From positions 29,475 to 93,474 of the forward strand of contig WEDG01004184.1 of assembly GCA_017591395.1 (NCBI GenBank): DNA of 64,000 nucleotides, in the 5' to 3' direction. This document shows positions 32,326-43,941 of this stretch, one piece after another. Every line of letters starts with the position of its first letter. The stretch's first letter is position 1. The stretch comes from Schistocephalus solidus. Taxonomy: Eukaryota > Platyhelminthes > Cestoda > Diphyllobothriidea > Diphyllobothriidae. Both the position numbers and the translations under genes were made by a program. The notes beneath the pieces are model-generated. The model ran no database searches. It saw nothing but the letters and a program-made list of their open reading frames with translations, and was not told the origin of the DNA.

Positions 32326-32750
32326 GGAAAACAAAGAGGTAATCATCCGCAGCTGCAGCAAATGGATAGTTATATCCTAAATCGAGAGACCTTACAAATG
32401 TCCACTGACCGGAGGGGTTAGCGTGATCTGGAGGCGAAAATACCTCAACGGTCCTCGTGACTTCCTGGTGACCGATATAACCGCCTACAGCTACAATTTT
32501 TCCCTTTACGTAGGCCAGAGCATGGCATTTGCGCTCCTGATTCATAGGTGCCGCCCGACGCCAGGTGATGAAACTATGTGACTCTGCTTGTCCTGTAGTG
32601 ATGAAGTTTGGAAGGGTGCAGTACTCGACGAGATCCAATGCAAGACCCGGCTCATCCTCGCCACCAGTCACGAAAATTCGACCATCCTCCTCGTGAGCCA
32701 CCGCACGGTGAGCAGCTCGAGCGTTGAGCAAATCCGGAAGACGGAACCAC
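32326..32750 (-). CDS. Kelch-like protein, Kelch-repeat exon
   Basis: Exon of a host gene. It begins after a good acceptor (ATCATCCTCCACAG) at 32750 with G-TGG-TTC and ends at 32326 before a GTGAGT donor. It encodes 141 codons: WFRLPDLLNARAAHRAV, DGRIFVTGGED, DLVEYCTL, KCHALAYVKGKIVAVGGY, TRTVEVFSPPDH and WTFVRSLDLGYNYPFAAAADDYLF. These form about two Kelch blades (double-Gly, then Tyr and Trp at the usual spacing). Kelch propellers usually bind the substrate of a cullin-3 ubiquitin ligase. The frame is open throughout. The first partial codon joins exactly to the exon ending at 45793 (AG + G). The exon ends in phase 1, so at least one more downstream exon is expected; I did not find it. Confidence 0.85.
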
Positions 32751-33480
32751 CTGTGGAGGATGATAATACTATCCGTGATCAAGATGCTTCTCGTCAACAA
32801 TATCCGTTATCAAAATTCTTCTCGTCAACGAAAAGGAAGCAGCGAAGGGCAAAGATGGTTATCGGAGTGAGTACCATACAATTACTGCGGTAGCTAAATT
32901 CTAAGAACTATTTAATGTTTACTCTGATCCTTAAAAGTAATTGTTCTGGTCTTTTAACTCCACGTCCTGTAGTTACTAATTTAAGAAATGATTACCTTGA
33001 TTTTTCCCGAGATTTTTTATTTACTTCAGGATGTCACTTTTTGAAAGAGCGTCCTTTAGCCACCTGCAAAAACCACACTCTGTACAAAAGACGGCTTAAG
33101 TAGTATGATTGTTTATCACTGATTCTCGAAATCCCAATCAATTTAAATATATTTTATAGAAAACACAGAAAAATAATCTTTTCTTTAACTCACTTGGAAG
33201 ACAATAATGTTTTATTCGAATTATATATTTGGGGAAGGTGTATCTTTCGATTTAAAAAAAATCATGTTAATAGTTGGTTATGTACAGAACCAAGAAATCT
33301 GGAAACCCCAGGCTATTTAATACAGGACCAAAAAGTAATAATTTTTACCCGGAAAGGTCGATGCACATACAGTTAGGGTTTCTAACCTACATACGGGCCG
33401 TTAATATCCCGTCTAAGATAACTCACAGATCAAAATATTGTGCTGAAAACTCACGAATTTAGAAGTTCGGGGAAAAAGGG
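32751..33480. other. Intron sequence; short tandem repeat near exon
   Basis: Intron of the Kelch-like gene. At 32770-32835 a ~33-bp unit ending CTTCTCGTCAAC is repeated twice just before the exon acceptor. The rest is AT-rich with no gene. Confidence 0.5.
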
Positions 33481-33559
33481 CTACAAATCCATCGAAAATC
33501 GAACATAAAGTTAATTATCTCATCAACAAAAGCGGTCGACAGTTATTCTGAACAAAGAG

Positions 33560-34046
33560 CACTACTTCAGCAAAGTTGAGCCAATAGGCTATAGAACTGC
33601 CTACATCCCTCACGAAGATGACACGACAAAGACGCTAGTAAGCCAAATCAACAAAGTCCTGGCAAGTCATCGAAAATTTAAAAACATTAACGTAGTATGA
33701 CTGAAAAAGATGAAATCAAAGGCTGTAGCCCACGCGAGATTCGATGACCTTCCGAAGGTCCACAAGCCAGGAACTACCCTACGGCCGATGGTTACTTATA
33801 GAGTCACCACAACTTTCGGCCTAGGCAAGTGGTTGTTTTAGTGTCTTAAGCTTCCAATTAAGAGCTCTTTAATAAACGCCCACTCAGCTGAACAATTTAC
33901 AGAATCGTAACAGTTTATTCGGATTACAGATGACGAAGTGATGAAATCTTTACATCTGACGTCACGTGTCTCCTCCATCCCGCATCAACTTGCAGATGAG
34001 ACCGCGCAAACGCTGTTAGAAGAGCCATACAAAAACAAAAGTTGAC
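33560..34046 (+). pseudogene. Penelope-like element reverse transcriptase fragment
   Basis: One frame with four stops reads TLVSQINKVLASHRKFKNIN, then ARFDDLPKVHKPGTTLRPMV, TTTFGLGKWLF, AHSAEQFTES, and DDEVMKSLHLTSRVSSIPHQ. The block LPKVHKPG-x-x-LRP is a signature of Penelope-like RTs, and the LTS-x-x-SSIP part matches their motif A area, with the aspartate lost. It then runs into LINE-Z 3'-UTR sequence near 34090. This is a dead fragment of about 160 codons. Penelope-type hammerhead motifs lie at 30119 and 48871. Confidence 0.75.
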
Positions 34047-34089
34047 GGAAAGGCGACGAATAACTATCATCGTCACAGCTACCTCAGCA

Positions 34090-36176
34090 ACCGATATTTC
34101 GACCATCCGTTTCGATGAGGTCCACCGTGCGTCCGCCAGCTAGGCGGCGCAGGACGGTGACTTATGCGTGAATTAGATTATAGTGAGACTAGACTTGCAT
34201 TGCATCTACCGCACTTCCTTCCCCTCCGAAGTCAAGAAGATCAGAGGTGGAAAGGTAGCAGGTGGCAATCGTGGCCGGAGACGCCCTTGCTCCGATATCC
34301 CGGAATGGGAGTGCCATAAAGGCCACAGTAAGATAGAATCATCGCAGCCTGACACTCAATCCACCAGTCAGCCAATCCGCACAAACAAACAAGGCTGACC
34401 GCGCAATCCGAATTATCCCGTCAGTTGGTAACCTTCCAAGCCATGGCCGTTAACGCACCGTGATATCTTCAAGCTCGTCTGATTGTTTATAGTGAGGAAA
34501 ATGCACTGAGCCGTCGACCTTACTGTCTTTTCCTATGGCTCCAAACATTGTCCGAGCCGGTCGAGTGGACTGCTTGCAGGACTCGGTGCAGTTACTGATA
34601 TAGCTGATGACCTCGTCTGCGGGTGCTATCTACAGAACTTGCCCTCACACACAAGCACTAGGATTTTTAACACAACAGAGGGTTGATCAGCTCATGGGTG
34701 TGAGTGCCAGAGTTCACTTTAAGACGGGAGCCATTGCGAGCTGACTCTTCAAACCACCAGTCGACCACTCAGCACAGACACACCTTGTAGTAACTGCGAG
34801 GTCTCAATGTAATTGTCAATTTGCAGCCTATCAAGCCACGGCGCTAAGCGCACCGTGATAGTCTGTTTCGGATCACACGTGCAGCAGAGGAACCCCATGG
34901 AGACGTATCTGAGGATCAAACTTCCCGCTCAGCGAGAGTTGATGGTTGAAAACATGTTTGCGTGGTGTTGCGTGTGAACGTGTGTTATGTAGAGGCTGAT
35001 GAGGAGAGATGTGGTAATATGGCGTAGAGCCGGCGGTGTTGTACCACAGGTTTTCAAGGACTCACATGCGGTCAATTAGGCCGCATGCGATGTGAACGCG
35101 CGTGGAGCATATACAAAGTTGACGTGGGTGTGTGTTGTTCCTTGCAATGGTTCGTCAGTATCTGTGCAATGGATTCACACGTGACCGACAAGGCCGATGT
35201 TGGAGGAGACTGTGCGATTGCAATGAGGACAGGTTAGAATTGAGACCCCATTGCTGTTGTTTTGGTGGTGGTGGTGGTGGCTGGTAGTCGGGGGTAGGTT
35301 CATCGGTGATGGGAATGGGGGAAGTGGTGCCTGTGGTAGTCGTCGCCATGATCTACGCAGGGATCACATGAAGGAGGATTGTGTCAGTGATCGAGGGCGG
35401 TGGGGCATAGGAAGATTGCTCACCGTCGATGGGATGGTCTTCCATTTGGAGTTTGAAGCAGGGGTGTCAGAGGTGATATTCTTTGATGCGGAAGTTAATG
35501 TTGTCCAATAGTTGACGCATTGCGTCCGAAAACGTTCCAACAAACCGATTAGTGTGTGGAATGTGCGTTGGCAGCGTGGGCATATTGGGAGGGCTGGAGC
35601 ATTCGGAGTGTTGATCTGGGATGCTTTTTACTTGCAAGCCGCCATTTTGGTCTTAGCGGGGGTGATCTGGTTGGCTTCGTATATTGTTGCGCCACTCTTC
35701 ACGCCTCTTTCCCCAGACCGGTCGGTCCTGAACGAAGTTTTCCCAGGTCATCTGGTCGATTTACAGTCGCTTCAGAGTTTTTCAAAGTGTCCTTGTAGCG
35801 TCGGTTATGTCTTTGCTGTCTCCTTCGTAGAAGAGTCGTTTGATTAGTCGCTTATCGTCCATTCTCATTAGGTCACCGCTACATCGCAGTTGCACGTACC
35901 TCAGCATGGTTTCGATGCTGAGGATTCTGGTCCACTTCAGGACTTCCATTTCCGTGATCTTGTTCTGCCATCACAGCTTCAGGATTCAGAAAAAACTTCC
36001 TTGTTTGGATCGTGTAGAAGGTCCAGGTATCCGCTCTGTTCAAGAGTGTTCTTAAGATGACACCTTTTTACATAATTATTGCGTAAACGCGAAGGCCATA
36101 GCAATTCCCCAAGGAGACCTGCAACCGGCCGAAGGCAGCACTGGCTTGAGCAACCTCGTCGTCGATTCGGGTGTTG
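34090..36176 (-). mobile_element. LINE-Z copy F, 5'-truncated
   Basis: Minus strand: from 36176 a frame reads [20 protein letters not shown], then ILSIETMLRYVQLRCSGDLM, RLIKRLFYEGD and, after frameshifts, finger 1 (CPRCQRTFHTLIGLLERFRTQC, about 35590-35525). A Pro-rich linker has a GGT repeat on the plus strand (35263-35281). Finger 2 is CPHCNRTVSSNIGLVGH. The last fingers are decayed near 35050, and the 3' UTR runs to 34090. It starts in the RT C-terminal region, as expected for a 5'-truncated insertion. Confidence 0.7.
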
Positions 36177-37577
36177 CGATAAAGTGTGTAGGGGTACTAG
36201 TTACGGAAGGCACCACACAAGTAGCAGTAGGTCATTCCATTTGGCTCGTAAAGGTGGTGACTGCTCTTGTGGGCACCTCTGACTGGTACCCAACTCTCAA
36301 CTGTGGCTCCACGAAGCTCGGCTCTGCCCAGCGGCCACACCCCGAGCAACCGCCACGACCGGCGGGCTAAACCAGGTGAGGGTCTCCGGTGTTTTGTTTG
36401 CCTCCACACTCGGTATGTCTGCACCTTCCCCCTGCAGTTCACCCCCCCCCTTTCTCGCTGCCCTCCCTCCACTTCCCTCCTCCTTGCCCTTCCCCCTTCT
36501 TCCCTCCTACCTGCCCTTCCCCCTCTTTCCGTCTCCTTCTCCCCTCACCCATCCCTCTTCACCCACGGTCGAAAATGTCCTACGAATTAGGCGACAGCAA
36601 TCACATAGGCCACCCAGGCGACTCGCTCGTTCTCTCACTTAACCAATTCGTGACCCAAGGTGGAGTTCGGTAGCTGCCTGTAATGGCTCAGCAGCCATAT
36701 GTAGGAACAGCAGTGCTTACTCCTTGCGGGGGAGGGAGCTGGAATAGGTGCCCTAAACAAATGCTGGGCAGCCCGACAGTTGCAGCAGACCATGGATAGC
36801 AGACTGCAATTCACGCTTTCGAAAAACCTAAAACATATTAGCGCCCCGCCGTGCACCCAAGGTGTGCTCAGGTGAGTCCACTCACTCAAGCAGGCTGGAT
36901 TGAAGGCTCCATTTTAGACCATCCGAGGAGCAGCCGAACTGGCTCGCTACATCGCCGCAAACAACAAAACTGGATTCTCCTATCAAGGCCAACTGGAGGA
37001 GATGGGTATCGGTAACACCTGCTGCTGGAGTGGCCACCCTAGGCAGCGCAACGCGACGCCGGCGTCGCCTTCGCCATCCGGACCGACATTGTAGAACGTC
37101 TGCTCTGTCTGCCGCAGGGCAGCAATGATCATCTGATGAGCCTCCACCTACCCATTCCTCCCCATCCCCGAGGACCAGCTCCGACGAGGCAAAAAAAACT
37201 ATTCGAGGATCAGAACGCCCTCCTATCGAAAGCACCGAAGTCGGATTAGTTAATTTTCCTTGGTTAATCAACGCTCGCGTCGGCACAGACTATACCATGT
37301 GGAGAGGATTGCTGGGTCCCATGGTCTAGGCAGCCTAAATGACAATGGCCTGCTCCTCCTATAAACCTTTTTAGAGCACCGCTTTATCCTGACCAATACG
37401 TACCTTCTGCAACCCCGGTCGAGGCACTGACACCTGCTGGATTATGTCCTCGTCCGGAGGCCAGACCAACAAAGGCCATTCCAGGTGCCGACGCATGGAC
37501 CAATCATCACCTCCTCATCTCCAAGATGTTGCTTCGGCTACAGCCACGTAGGTGACCTCAACTTAAGCGATCACCAG

Positions 37578-38680
37578 GTAAGTTGAATACTGTTTTGTTG
37601 AAGGTGCCTGTTTACCATCTTCATTTCAGCAATGAACTGGCCAACCGGCTAGCCAACCTTCCAGTCGCTGACGGAAACGCCTCCGTGGATTACCGCTGGT
37701 GCCAACTGAGGGACACGATCCAATCCATCACCCTGGATGCCCTCGGCCGCGCATGTATGTAACACTTAGGACTGCTTTTATGACACCGACGTAGCCACCA
37801 ACTCTCTGCTGCTTGAGAAGAACTGGTTGCACAAAACTTACGTTGACCGCCCTACCGATGCAAACAAGACAGCTTTCTACCGAAGTTGCAGCCTTGTGCA
37901 GCATCAGCTGTTGGAAATGCAGCACGCCTGGATGGCTCGCAAGGCCAAGGAAACCTAAGGGGACGTCGACCGCTGCGAATGGAGGAACTTCTTCGATGCC
38001 ATCAAGACTGTCTTCAGTCCCCACGTCAAAGTAACCACTCGTCTGACGGACGAAATTCGGCTGTCCCGAGCGATTCATTATGACATGATGGCCCGCGTCA
38101 CCGGAAACGGAGTCGTCTCAGAGGCATTTGCAGAGACCAACGGAGTGAATTTGAGTTGCGTCTCCCCGGCTACCATCTTCAGTCTCATGCTCTGTGCCAT
38201 GTTCATGGACGCCTACCATCACGAACGCCCCGGATCCATATTGCCTACCAGATGGATGGCCAGCTAATTAATCAACGGCGAATGCACTCCCAGTCGCGTG
38301 TATCTACAGCCACTATCCACGAGCTTCTCTTCGCTGACGACTGCGCTCTCAGCGCACCGACAGAAAGGAACATTCAAAAGACTATCAACTTCTTCGCTGC
38401 TGCTTCCGACAACTTCGGACTGATCATCAACACGGAGAATATGGGGGTTATGCATGAGCCGCCGCCCAACACCGCCTGCAATGCAACTTCCATCACTTCC
38501 AATGGCGCCCAAATAGATGCTGTGGACCTACCTGGGGAAGCAACCTCTCCCGAAAGCACTGAAATCGATAATGAGGGCGCAAACCGGATCGCCAAAGCCG
38601 GCCAAGAATTCGTACGCATGCACAACATCGTCTGGAATCGACACGGTCTCCACCTCAGCTGCAAGCTCAAGACGTAAAAA
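37578..38680 (+). pseudogene. LINE-Z linker and partial RT, copy D
   Basis: The frame continues from the endonuclease through GKLNTVLLKVPVYHLHFSNE, LANRLANLPVADGNASVDYR and WCQLRDTIQSITLDALGRA. After the deletion RT resumes with [19 protein letters not shown] (motif B region), [12 protein letters not shown] (motif C) and [21 protein letters not shown] second deletion near 38530 joins to [17 protein letters not shown]. No motif A, so not catalytic. The GT-AG look of 37578-37629 is coincidental (see rejected items). Confidence 0.7.
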
Positions 38681-38699
38681 GCTGTCATCGGGGAAAGAT

Positions 38700-39481
38700 A
38701 GTGAAGACAGGAGCAGCACGTTATGGAACCCACCAGCTCGCCAACACCAAGGGCCAAAAAGAGTGGCACCAAAGTCAAAAGCGCCCTTGCCCAACATCAC
38801 CATTGTCAAAGCCATCCCCACATGCCCACACTGAAAACGCACATTCCGCGCGCGAATCGGCCTGGACAGACACCCGCAGATGTACCGCAACTATAATCAG
38901 AAAACTTGTAATTCTGCGTCAGCGCACATCTCTTCTGCCAACCGTGCTTCAGAGCTCACGACGTCGACCACCCTCGCCACGAATATCCCACCTTCTCATG
39001 TCCTACCTCCCTCGATCACCAGCACCACCCTCCCTCCCGCAATTCGACTGCAGCGACGCTCAGACTCTGGCAACACCGCCCTACCCAGCACCCACATCAC
39101 AGCCCACTTCTCGCCACCTGAGACCTCCACTACCGCTTGCACAACCACCGTCCCAGCATCAGTGATGGGGTCTCGGACCTAAACTGTCCCCACTGCGAGC
39201 ACACATGCACCTCACACATCGGCTTGATTGGTCACTTGCGGATCCATTGCGCAGAGACCAGTAAGCCAGTGCCAGGATCACCAACGTACACCCGCCGCAC
39301 CCAAATCAACTGTCTGCAATGCTCACGCACATTTGATACACGGCATGGACCTATTAGGCCACATGCGTCTGCATTAAAACTCGTGGTAAATCACCGAAGG
39401 CCAGACCACACCAACGCCCAAAACCCCCACCAACACATAAATATCACCCCCATCATCGTCGCTTACCTGAGCCTATCATGA
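38700..39481 (+). pseudogene. LINE-Z C-terminal zinc-finger region, copy D
   Basis: KTGAARYGTHQLANTKG, then a finger 1 remnant (CPH-stop-KRTFRARIGL, about 38825), a Ser/Thr/Pro linker, and finger 2 CPHCEHTCTSHIGLIGHLRI (39193-39245). The linker SKPVPGSPTYTRRTQ is followed by finger 3 CLQCSRTFDTRHGPIRPH with both histidine positions disturbed. The tail VNHRRPDHT is shared 3' sequence read in frame. Confidence 0.7.
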
Positions 39482-39847
39482 TTTTCTAGAAACCGTGGCT
39501 TGGAAGGTTACCAACTGACGCTATACACCAGACCACGCCGCCGACCCAGTGCGTGTTTGTACGTTGAGTGGCTAACCAGTGGACTGTGATGGCTCGTTCT
39601 TACCCCTGGTTTTTCAGAATAACTAATGTGTGCGTTAAGGGGGCCAGGTCGTGCTGTGGCGCGCGAAGACGGGTTTGCCGGCTTTGTCAGCCAATGTGCC
39701 CACTTCCGCACCAGAAATAACCGGCTCGGGCGGTGGTCTGATTGCGGGGTGGGGAGAGAGTAGAGTCAAAGGCTCAGAGCATTTTTCCTCACTATAAATA
39801 ATCTAACGTGCTTGTAACTATCACGGTGCGATAAAAACCGTGAGGAG

Positions 39848-41378
39848 ATAACTCGGACTGCATGTTCAGCCTAAAGTATGTGTGTGTATTTGTGGGTCGT
39901 ATGGGGCACTAGTTAGAGGTGGCACCACACAGATAAATTTTGGTCGCTCCATTTATCTCGTACAGGTTGTGAATGCTCCTGTGGCCGCATCTAACTGGTA
40001 CCCAGCTCTCACCTGTGGCTCCTTGAAGTTGGGTTCGTCCCAGCGACCACACCCCGGGCAACCGCCACGAACGGCGGGCTAAACCAGTTGAGGGTCTTCG
40101 GTGTTGAGTGTGCCTCCACACCCGGTAGTCTGACTCCCGAAATTCCCACCTCGCCCCTCTCAAAAAGTCCTATGGTGGGGGCGACAGCAACCCCGAAGAC
40201 GGCCCAGGCTAACTCGGATCGCTCTCCCACTAAAACAAAACCGTGACCCATAGTGGCGTTCGGATGTCCGAGCAGCCCTATTTAGGGACAGCACTGCTTG
40301 CCTCCTCGCGGAGGAAGGGGCTAGAAAAGGTTTCCTAAACAAATGCTGGTTATCACGTCTTCTGCAGCCGGCCGCGGCTCGCAGATCGCAAAAATACGCG
40401 GTCAGTAAAACTCAAACAAACAACAATGCATTCCGTCCCAATCCCCCTTGCCATACCCTCCAGGCTGCTCGGGTGAGTCCACTCACACTAACAGCCTGGA
40501 ATGTTTCGTTCCCTTTTAGACAATCCTAGGAGCAACCGGCCGGAACGGAGCATGGCGCTAATAGCTCGGGAACTGGCGCTGACCCTGTTCAGAGAATCGG
40601 TCTCGCTGAGAGCAGCAATGTCCACCTTGTAGCGCGCCAGTTCCCGAGCAACTAGCACCGTCCTTCGTTCCGGCCGGTTGCTACTCGAATTGTCTAAAAG
40701 GGAACGAAAATTCCAGGCTGCTAGTGTAAGCGGATTCACCCGAGCAGCCCGGAGGGTATGGCGTGGTGGATGGGGACGGGATATATTGTTGTTTGTTTGA
40801 GTTTTATGACCTCGTATTTTGCGATCTGCGAGCCGCGGTTGGCTGCAGAAGACGTGATACCCAGCACTTTTTTAGGGCAAATTTTCTAACCCCTTTCCTC
40901 CGCGAGGAGGCAAGCAGTGCTATCCCTAAATAGGGCTGTTCGGACATCCCAGACGGCTGCCGAACTCCACTATGGGTCACGGTTTTGTTTTAGTGGGAGA
41001 GCGATCCGAGTTAGCCTGGGCCGTCTTTCGCAGGTGCTGTCGCCCCACCATAGGACTTTTGGAGAGGGGCGAGGTGGGAATTTCGGGAGTCAGACTACCG
41101 GGTGTGGATGCACACCTCAACACCGAAGACCCTCAACTGGTTTAGCCTGCCGTTCGGTGGCGGTTGCCCGGGTGGTCGCTGGGACGAACCCAACTTCAAG
41201 GAGCCACGGTGAGAGCTGGGTACCAGCTAGATGCGGCCACAGGAGCATTCACCACCTGTACGAGATAAAATGGAGCGACTAAATTTATCTGTGTGGTCCT
41301 ACTCTCAACTGGTGCCCCATACGACCCGCCACTACACACACACATACTGGGCTGACCGATGCTGAGTCCGAGTTATCT
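39848..41378. repeat. 1.5-kb near-palindrome of LINE-Z 5' regions
   Basis: Left arm about 39848-40580, right arm about 40632-41378, with a loop of about 50 bp. Both arms contain the LINE-Z 5' region and start of the endonuclease (MNPLTLAAWNFRSLLDN on the minus strand at 40739). Both also carry the same short piece of 3' UTR (AGATAACTCGGACT and its complement) outside the 5' terminus. Exact shared stretches include GAAATTCCCACCTCGCCCCT. Small indels distinguish the arms, e.g. a 13-bp block near 40970 absent on the left. Confidence 0.85.
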
Positions 41379-41379
41379 C

Positions 41380-42367
41380 GGCCGAGCACTTCAGAAGTGT
41401 CCTTAATTGCCCATCAACCATTTTCGAGGCTGCTATTGACCTATTCTCTCAAGTGGACACGAACAATAACCTGGATCTGCAGCCTTCCCTACCAGAAACC
41501 ATTCGGGCCATGCAGCAGATTTCCAGCGGTGAAACACCGGGATCTGTCACCATCCCACCGGAAGTCTACAAGCACGGTGGGCCCCAGGCTGAACTCACAA
41601 CACTCTTACAGGAAATGTGGCATCAAGGACAAGTTCCTCAGGATATCAAAGACACGCCCATCGTCCATCTCTACAAGCGGAAGGGGAACCGGAAACTCTG
41701 TGGTAATCGCAGAGGTATCTCGTTGCTCAACATCGCCGGGAAGATCTTCACCCGTACGCTTCTCAATCGTCTGAACGGTCACCTAGAGCAGGGACTGCTC
41801 CCGGAAAGCCAATGTGGCTTCCGCCGACACCGCGCAACAACCGACATGATCTTTGCCACCCGCCAGCTACAAGAGAAGTGCCAGGAGATGCGAACGCACC
41901 TATACACTACCTTCGTCGATCTAACGAAAGCTTTTGACACGGTGCATCGCGACGGACTGTGGAACGTCATGCTGAAATTTGGCTGTCCTGAGCGGTTCAT
42001 GCACATGGTGCGTCAGCTTCATGACGGGATGACGGCGCGCGTCACTGACAACGGGATGGAATCCGAAGCATTCACAGTGACCAACGGAGTGAAGCAGGGC
42101 TGCGTAGTGGCCTTCACGCTGTGCAGTCTCATGTTCTCTGCTATGCTGATCTACGCCTACCGTGATGTGCAGCCTGGGTTCCGCTTCGCCTACAGAACTG
42201 ATGGACACCTTCTCAGCAGTCGGAGTATGCAGGCTTCAACGCGTGTCTCTACGACTATAGTCCATTACTTGTTCTTCGCGGACGACTGCACCCTTAACAC
42301 CGTGATGGTGGAGGACACGCAATGGAGTATGGACCTCTTCGCCACAGGCTGCGCCGATTTTTGTTAA
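41380..42367 (+). pseudogene. LINE-Z reverse transcriptase, copy E
   Basis: A 304-codon open frame (41453-42367) covers nearly the whole RT: SLPETIRAMQQISSGETPGS, IPPEVYKHGGPQ, VHLYKRKGNRKLCGNRRGIS, SQCGFRRHRATTDMIFATRQ. Motif A is FVDLTKAFDTVHRDGLW, motif B NGVKQGCVVAFTLCSLMF and motif C LFFADDCTLN. It would copy element RNA at the nicked target. It ends at a TAA two codons after a frameshift, where other copies continue into the thumb. All catalytic aspartates are present, but the full protein cannot be made from this locus. Confidence 0.85.
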
Positions 42368-43941
42368 CAATTAGTACAGCCAAAACTGTTGTCATGCGCC
42401 AGCTGCCACCCAGAGCGTAATACAATGCTCCCCGAATCAATGTCAACGGTGCTCAACTCGAAAATGTGGAAACCTTCGCTTATCTTGGAAGCAAGTTGTC
42501 ACGCAAGACGAGAATCGATGACGAGGTTGCCCAACCGATCTCCATAGCCAGTCAGGCCTTCGGCCGGCTGCAGGCCTCCGTGTGGAATTGCCACGGTATT
42601 CATTTGAACACCAAACTGAAGATTTACAAGGCCGTCGTCTTGACGACCCTCCTTTACGGAGCGGAGACCTGGACCGCCTACTCACACCAAGCCAGGAAGC
42701 TGAACCAATTTCATCTCAGCTGCCTCCGCATAATACTGAAGCTGAGCTGGCAAGACAGGATCCCAAACACGGAAGTCTTGGAGTGGACCGGAATCCTCAG
42801 CATCCACCCCATGCTGAGGTAATTGCAATTGCGATGGAGTGGCTACCAGGTGAGAATAGACGACGAGCAACTGCCCAAAAGATTTTTTTAAGTAGATGTC
42901 ACTACGGGTGCTCACCAACAGGGAGATCAAAAACGACGCTACAAGGACACTTTGAAGAAATCGCTGAAGCAACTGCAGATCAACGCGGCGACCTTGGAGG
43001 ACCTCGCCAAATATAAACCGGCATGGAGAAGATCCGTGAAGACTGGTGCAGCAATTTATGAGGCCGAACGGATCGCCGCCGCCAAGGCCAAAGAGCGGCA
43101 CGAAAGACACCAGCGGCCCTGACCAACACCGTCGATGCCAGGCCCTTCCAACATGCCCGCTCTGTCAAGGGACCTTCCGCGCACGGATCGGCCTGGTCGG
43201 ACATCTTCGGACGCAATGCACAAACAATCCGACAATTCCAACTGCTACGTTAAATTCTGCCAACCCTCCTTCAGACTCCTCCACCCTCGCTCCTGGTATC
43301 AATTCCATTACTCTCATCATCATAGAGAACACATCGCAATACTCATCACCTGTTACCCCACCACCGCCTTTGCCGCCACCGTCACCACTACCACCATCAG
43401 CGATGGGGACTCTCTCCTAAACCTTCCTCAATGCAACCGCACATTGACCTCACGCATCGGCCTGGTCGGTCACTTGCGAATCCATCGTACGAAGACTGGT
43501 GAACCAGGGCCTGGAGCACCAACACACAGCAGAGATCGCCGCTCCAATGCCCTCACTGTCCTTGCAAATTCACTCATCACATTGGCCTATTCGGTCACAT
43601 GCGCACCCATGACAGTGGAATTCACCGCAATGCCGACAACACCGATACACCATGCGCACCCTCCGCTCCTGCCATTCTTAGCGCCCCTGCCATCCCCACT
43701 ACCATGAATGACATCCTCCCAGCCTCTCCCGATTTCTCCTGCCCACACTGCGCCTGCAACTTCATCTCACGCATCGGCCTGGTCGTTCACCTGCGAATAC
43801 ATCGCATGGAGGCTGGTGAACCAGTGCCTGGGGCTCCGATATACAGTCGACGCGCGCCTTCATTGCCCTCACTGCTCCCGCGCATTTACACACCACATGG
43901 GCCTATTTGGACACATACGCTTCCACGACAACCTGCGGTAA
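42368..43941 (+). pseudogene. LINE-Z C-terminal domain with five C2H2 fingers, copy E
   Basis: Continuation in three frames: [79 protein letters not shown]. Finger 1 is CPLCQGTFRARIGLVGHLRTQC (about 43155). After a Thr/Pro linker come finger 2 LPQCNRTLTSRIGLVGHLRI and a degraded finger 3. After a second spacer come finger 4 CPHCACNFISRIGLVVHLRI, linker MEAGEPVPGAPIYSRR and finger 5 CPHCSRAFTHHMGLFGHIRF, ending DNLR-stop. So the tail has a 1 + 2 + 2 finger layout. Confidence 0.75.

Larger units (their letters stand above)
36177..39847 (+). mobile_element. LINE-Z copy D, complete ends but internally deleted
   Basis: 5' region 36177-36880 (with a 120-bp pyrimidine tract at 36440-36558), decayed endonuclease 36880-37577, linker 37578-38050, RT part 38050-38520, C-terminal part 38560-39350, and 3' UTR to 39847. 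The linker jumps from KNFFDAIKTVFSP (about 38010) to [13 protein letters not shown] (about 38095), so RT motif A is deleted. Confidence 0.7.

Noticed and set aside
37578..37629. A 52-bp intron inside LINE-Z (GTAAGT...TTTCAG; also 22369-22318)
   Set aside because: Splicing it out would shift the frame in both copies and lead to a stop. Reading straight through keeps the frame (GKLNTVLLK to FSNELANRL), so the segment is coding.
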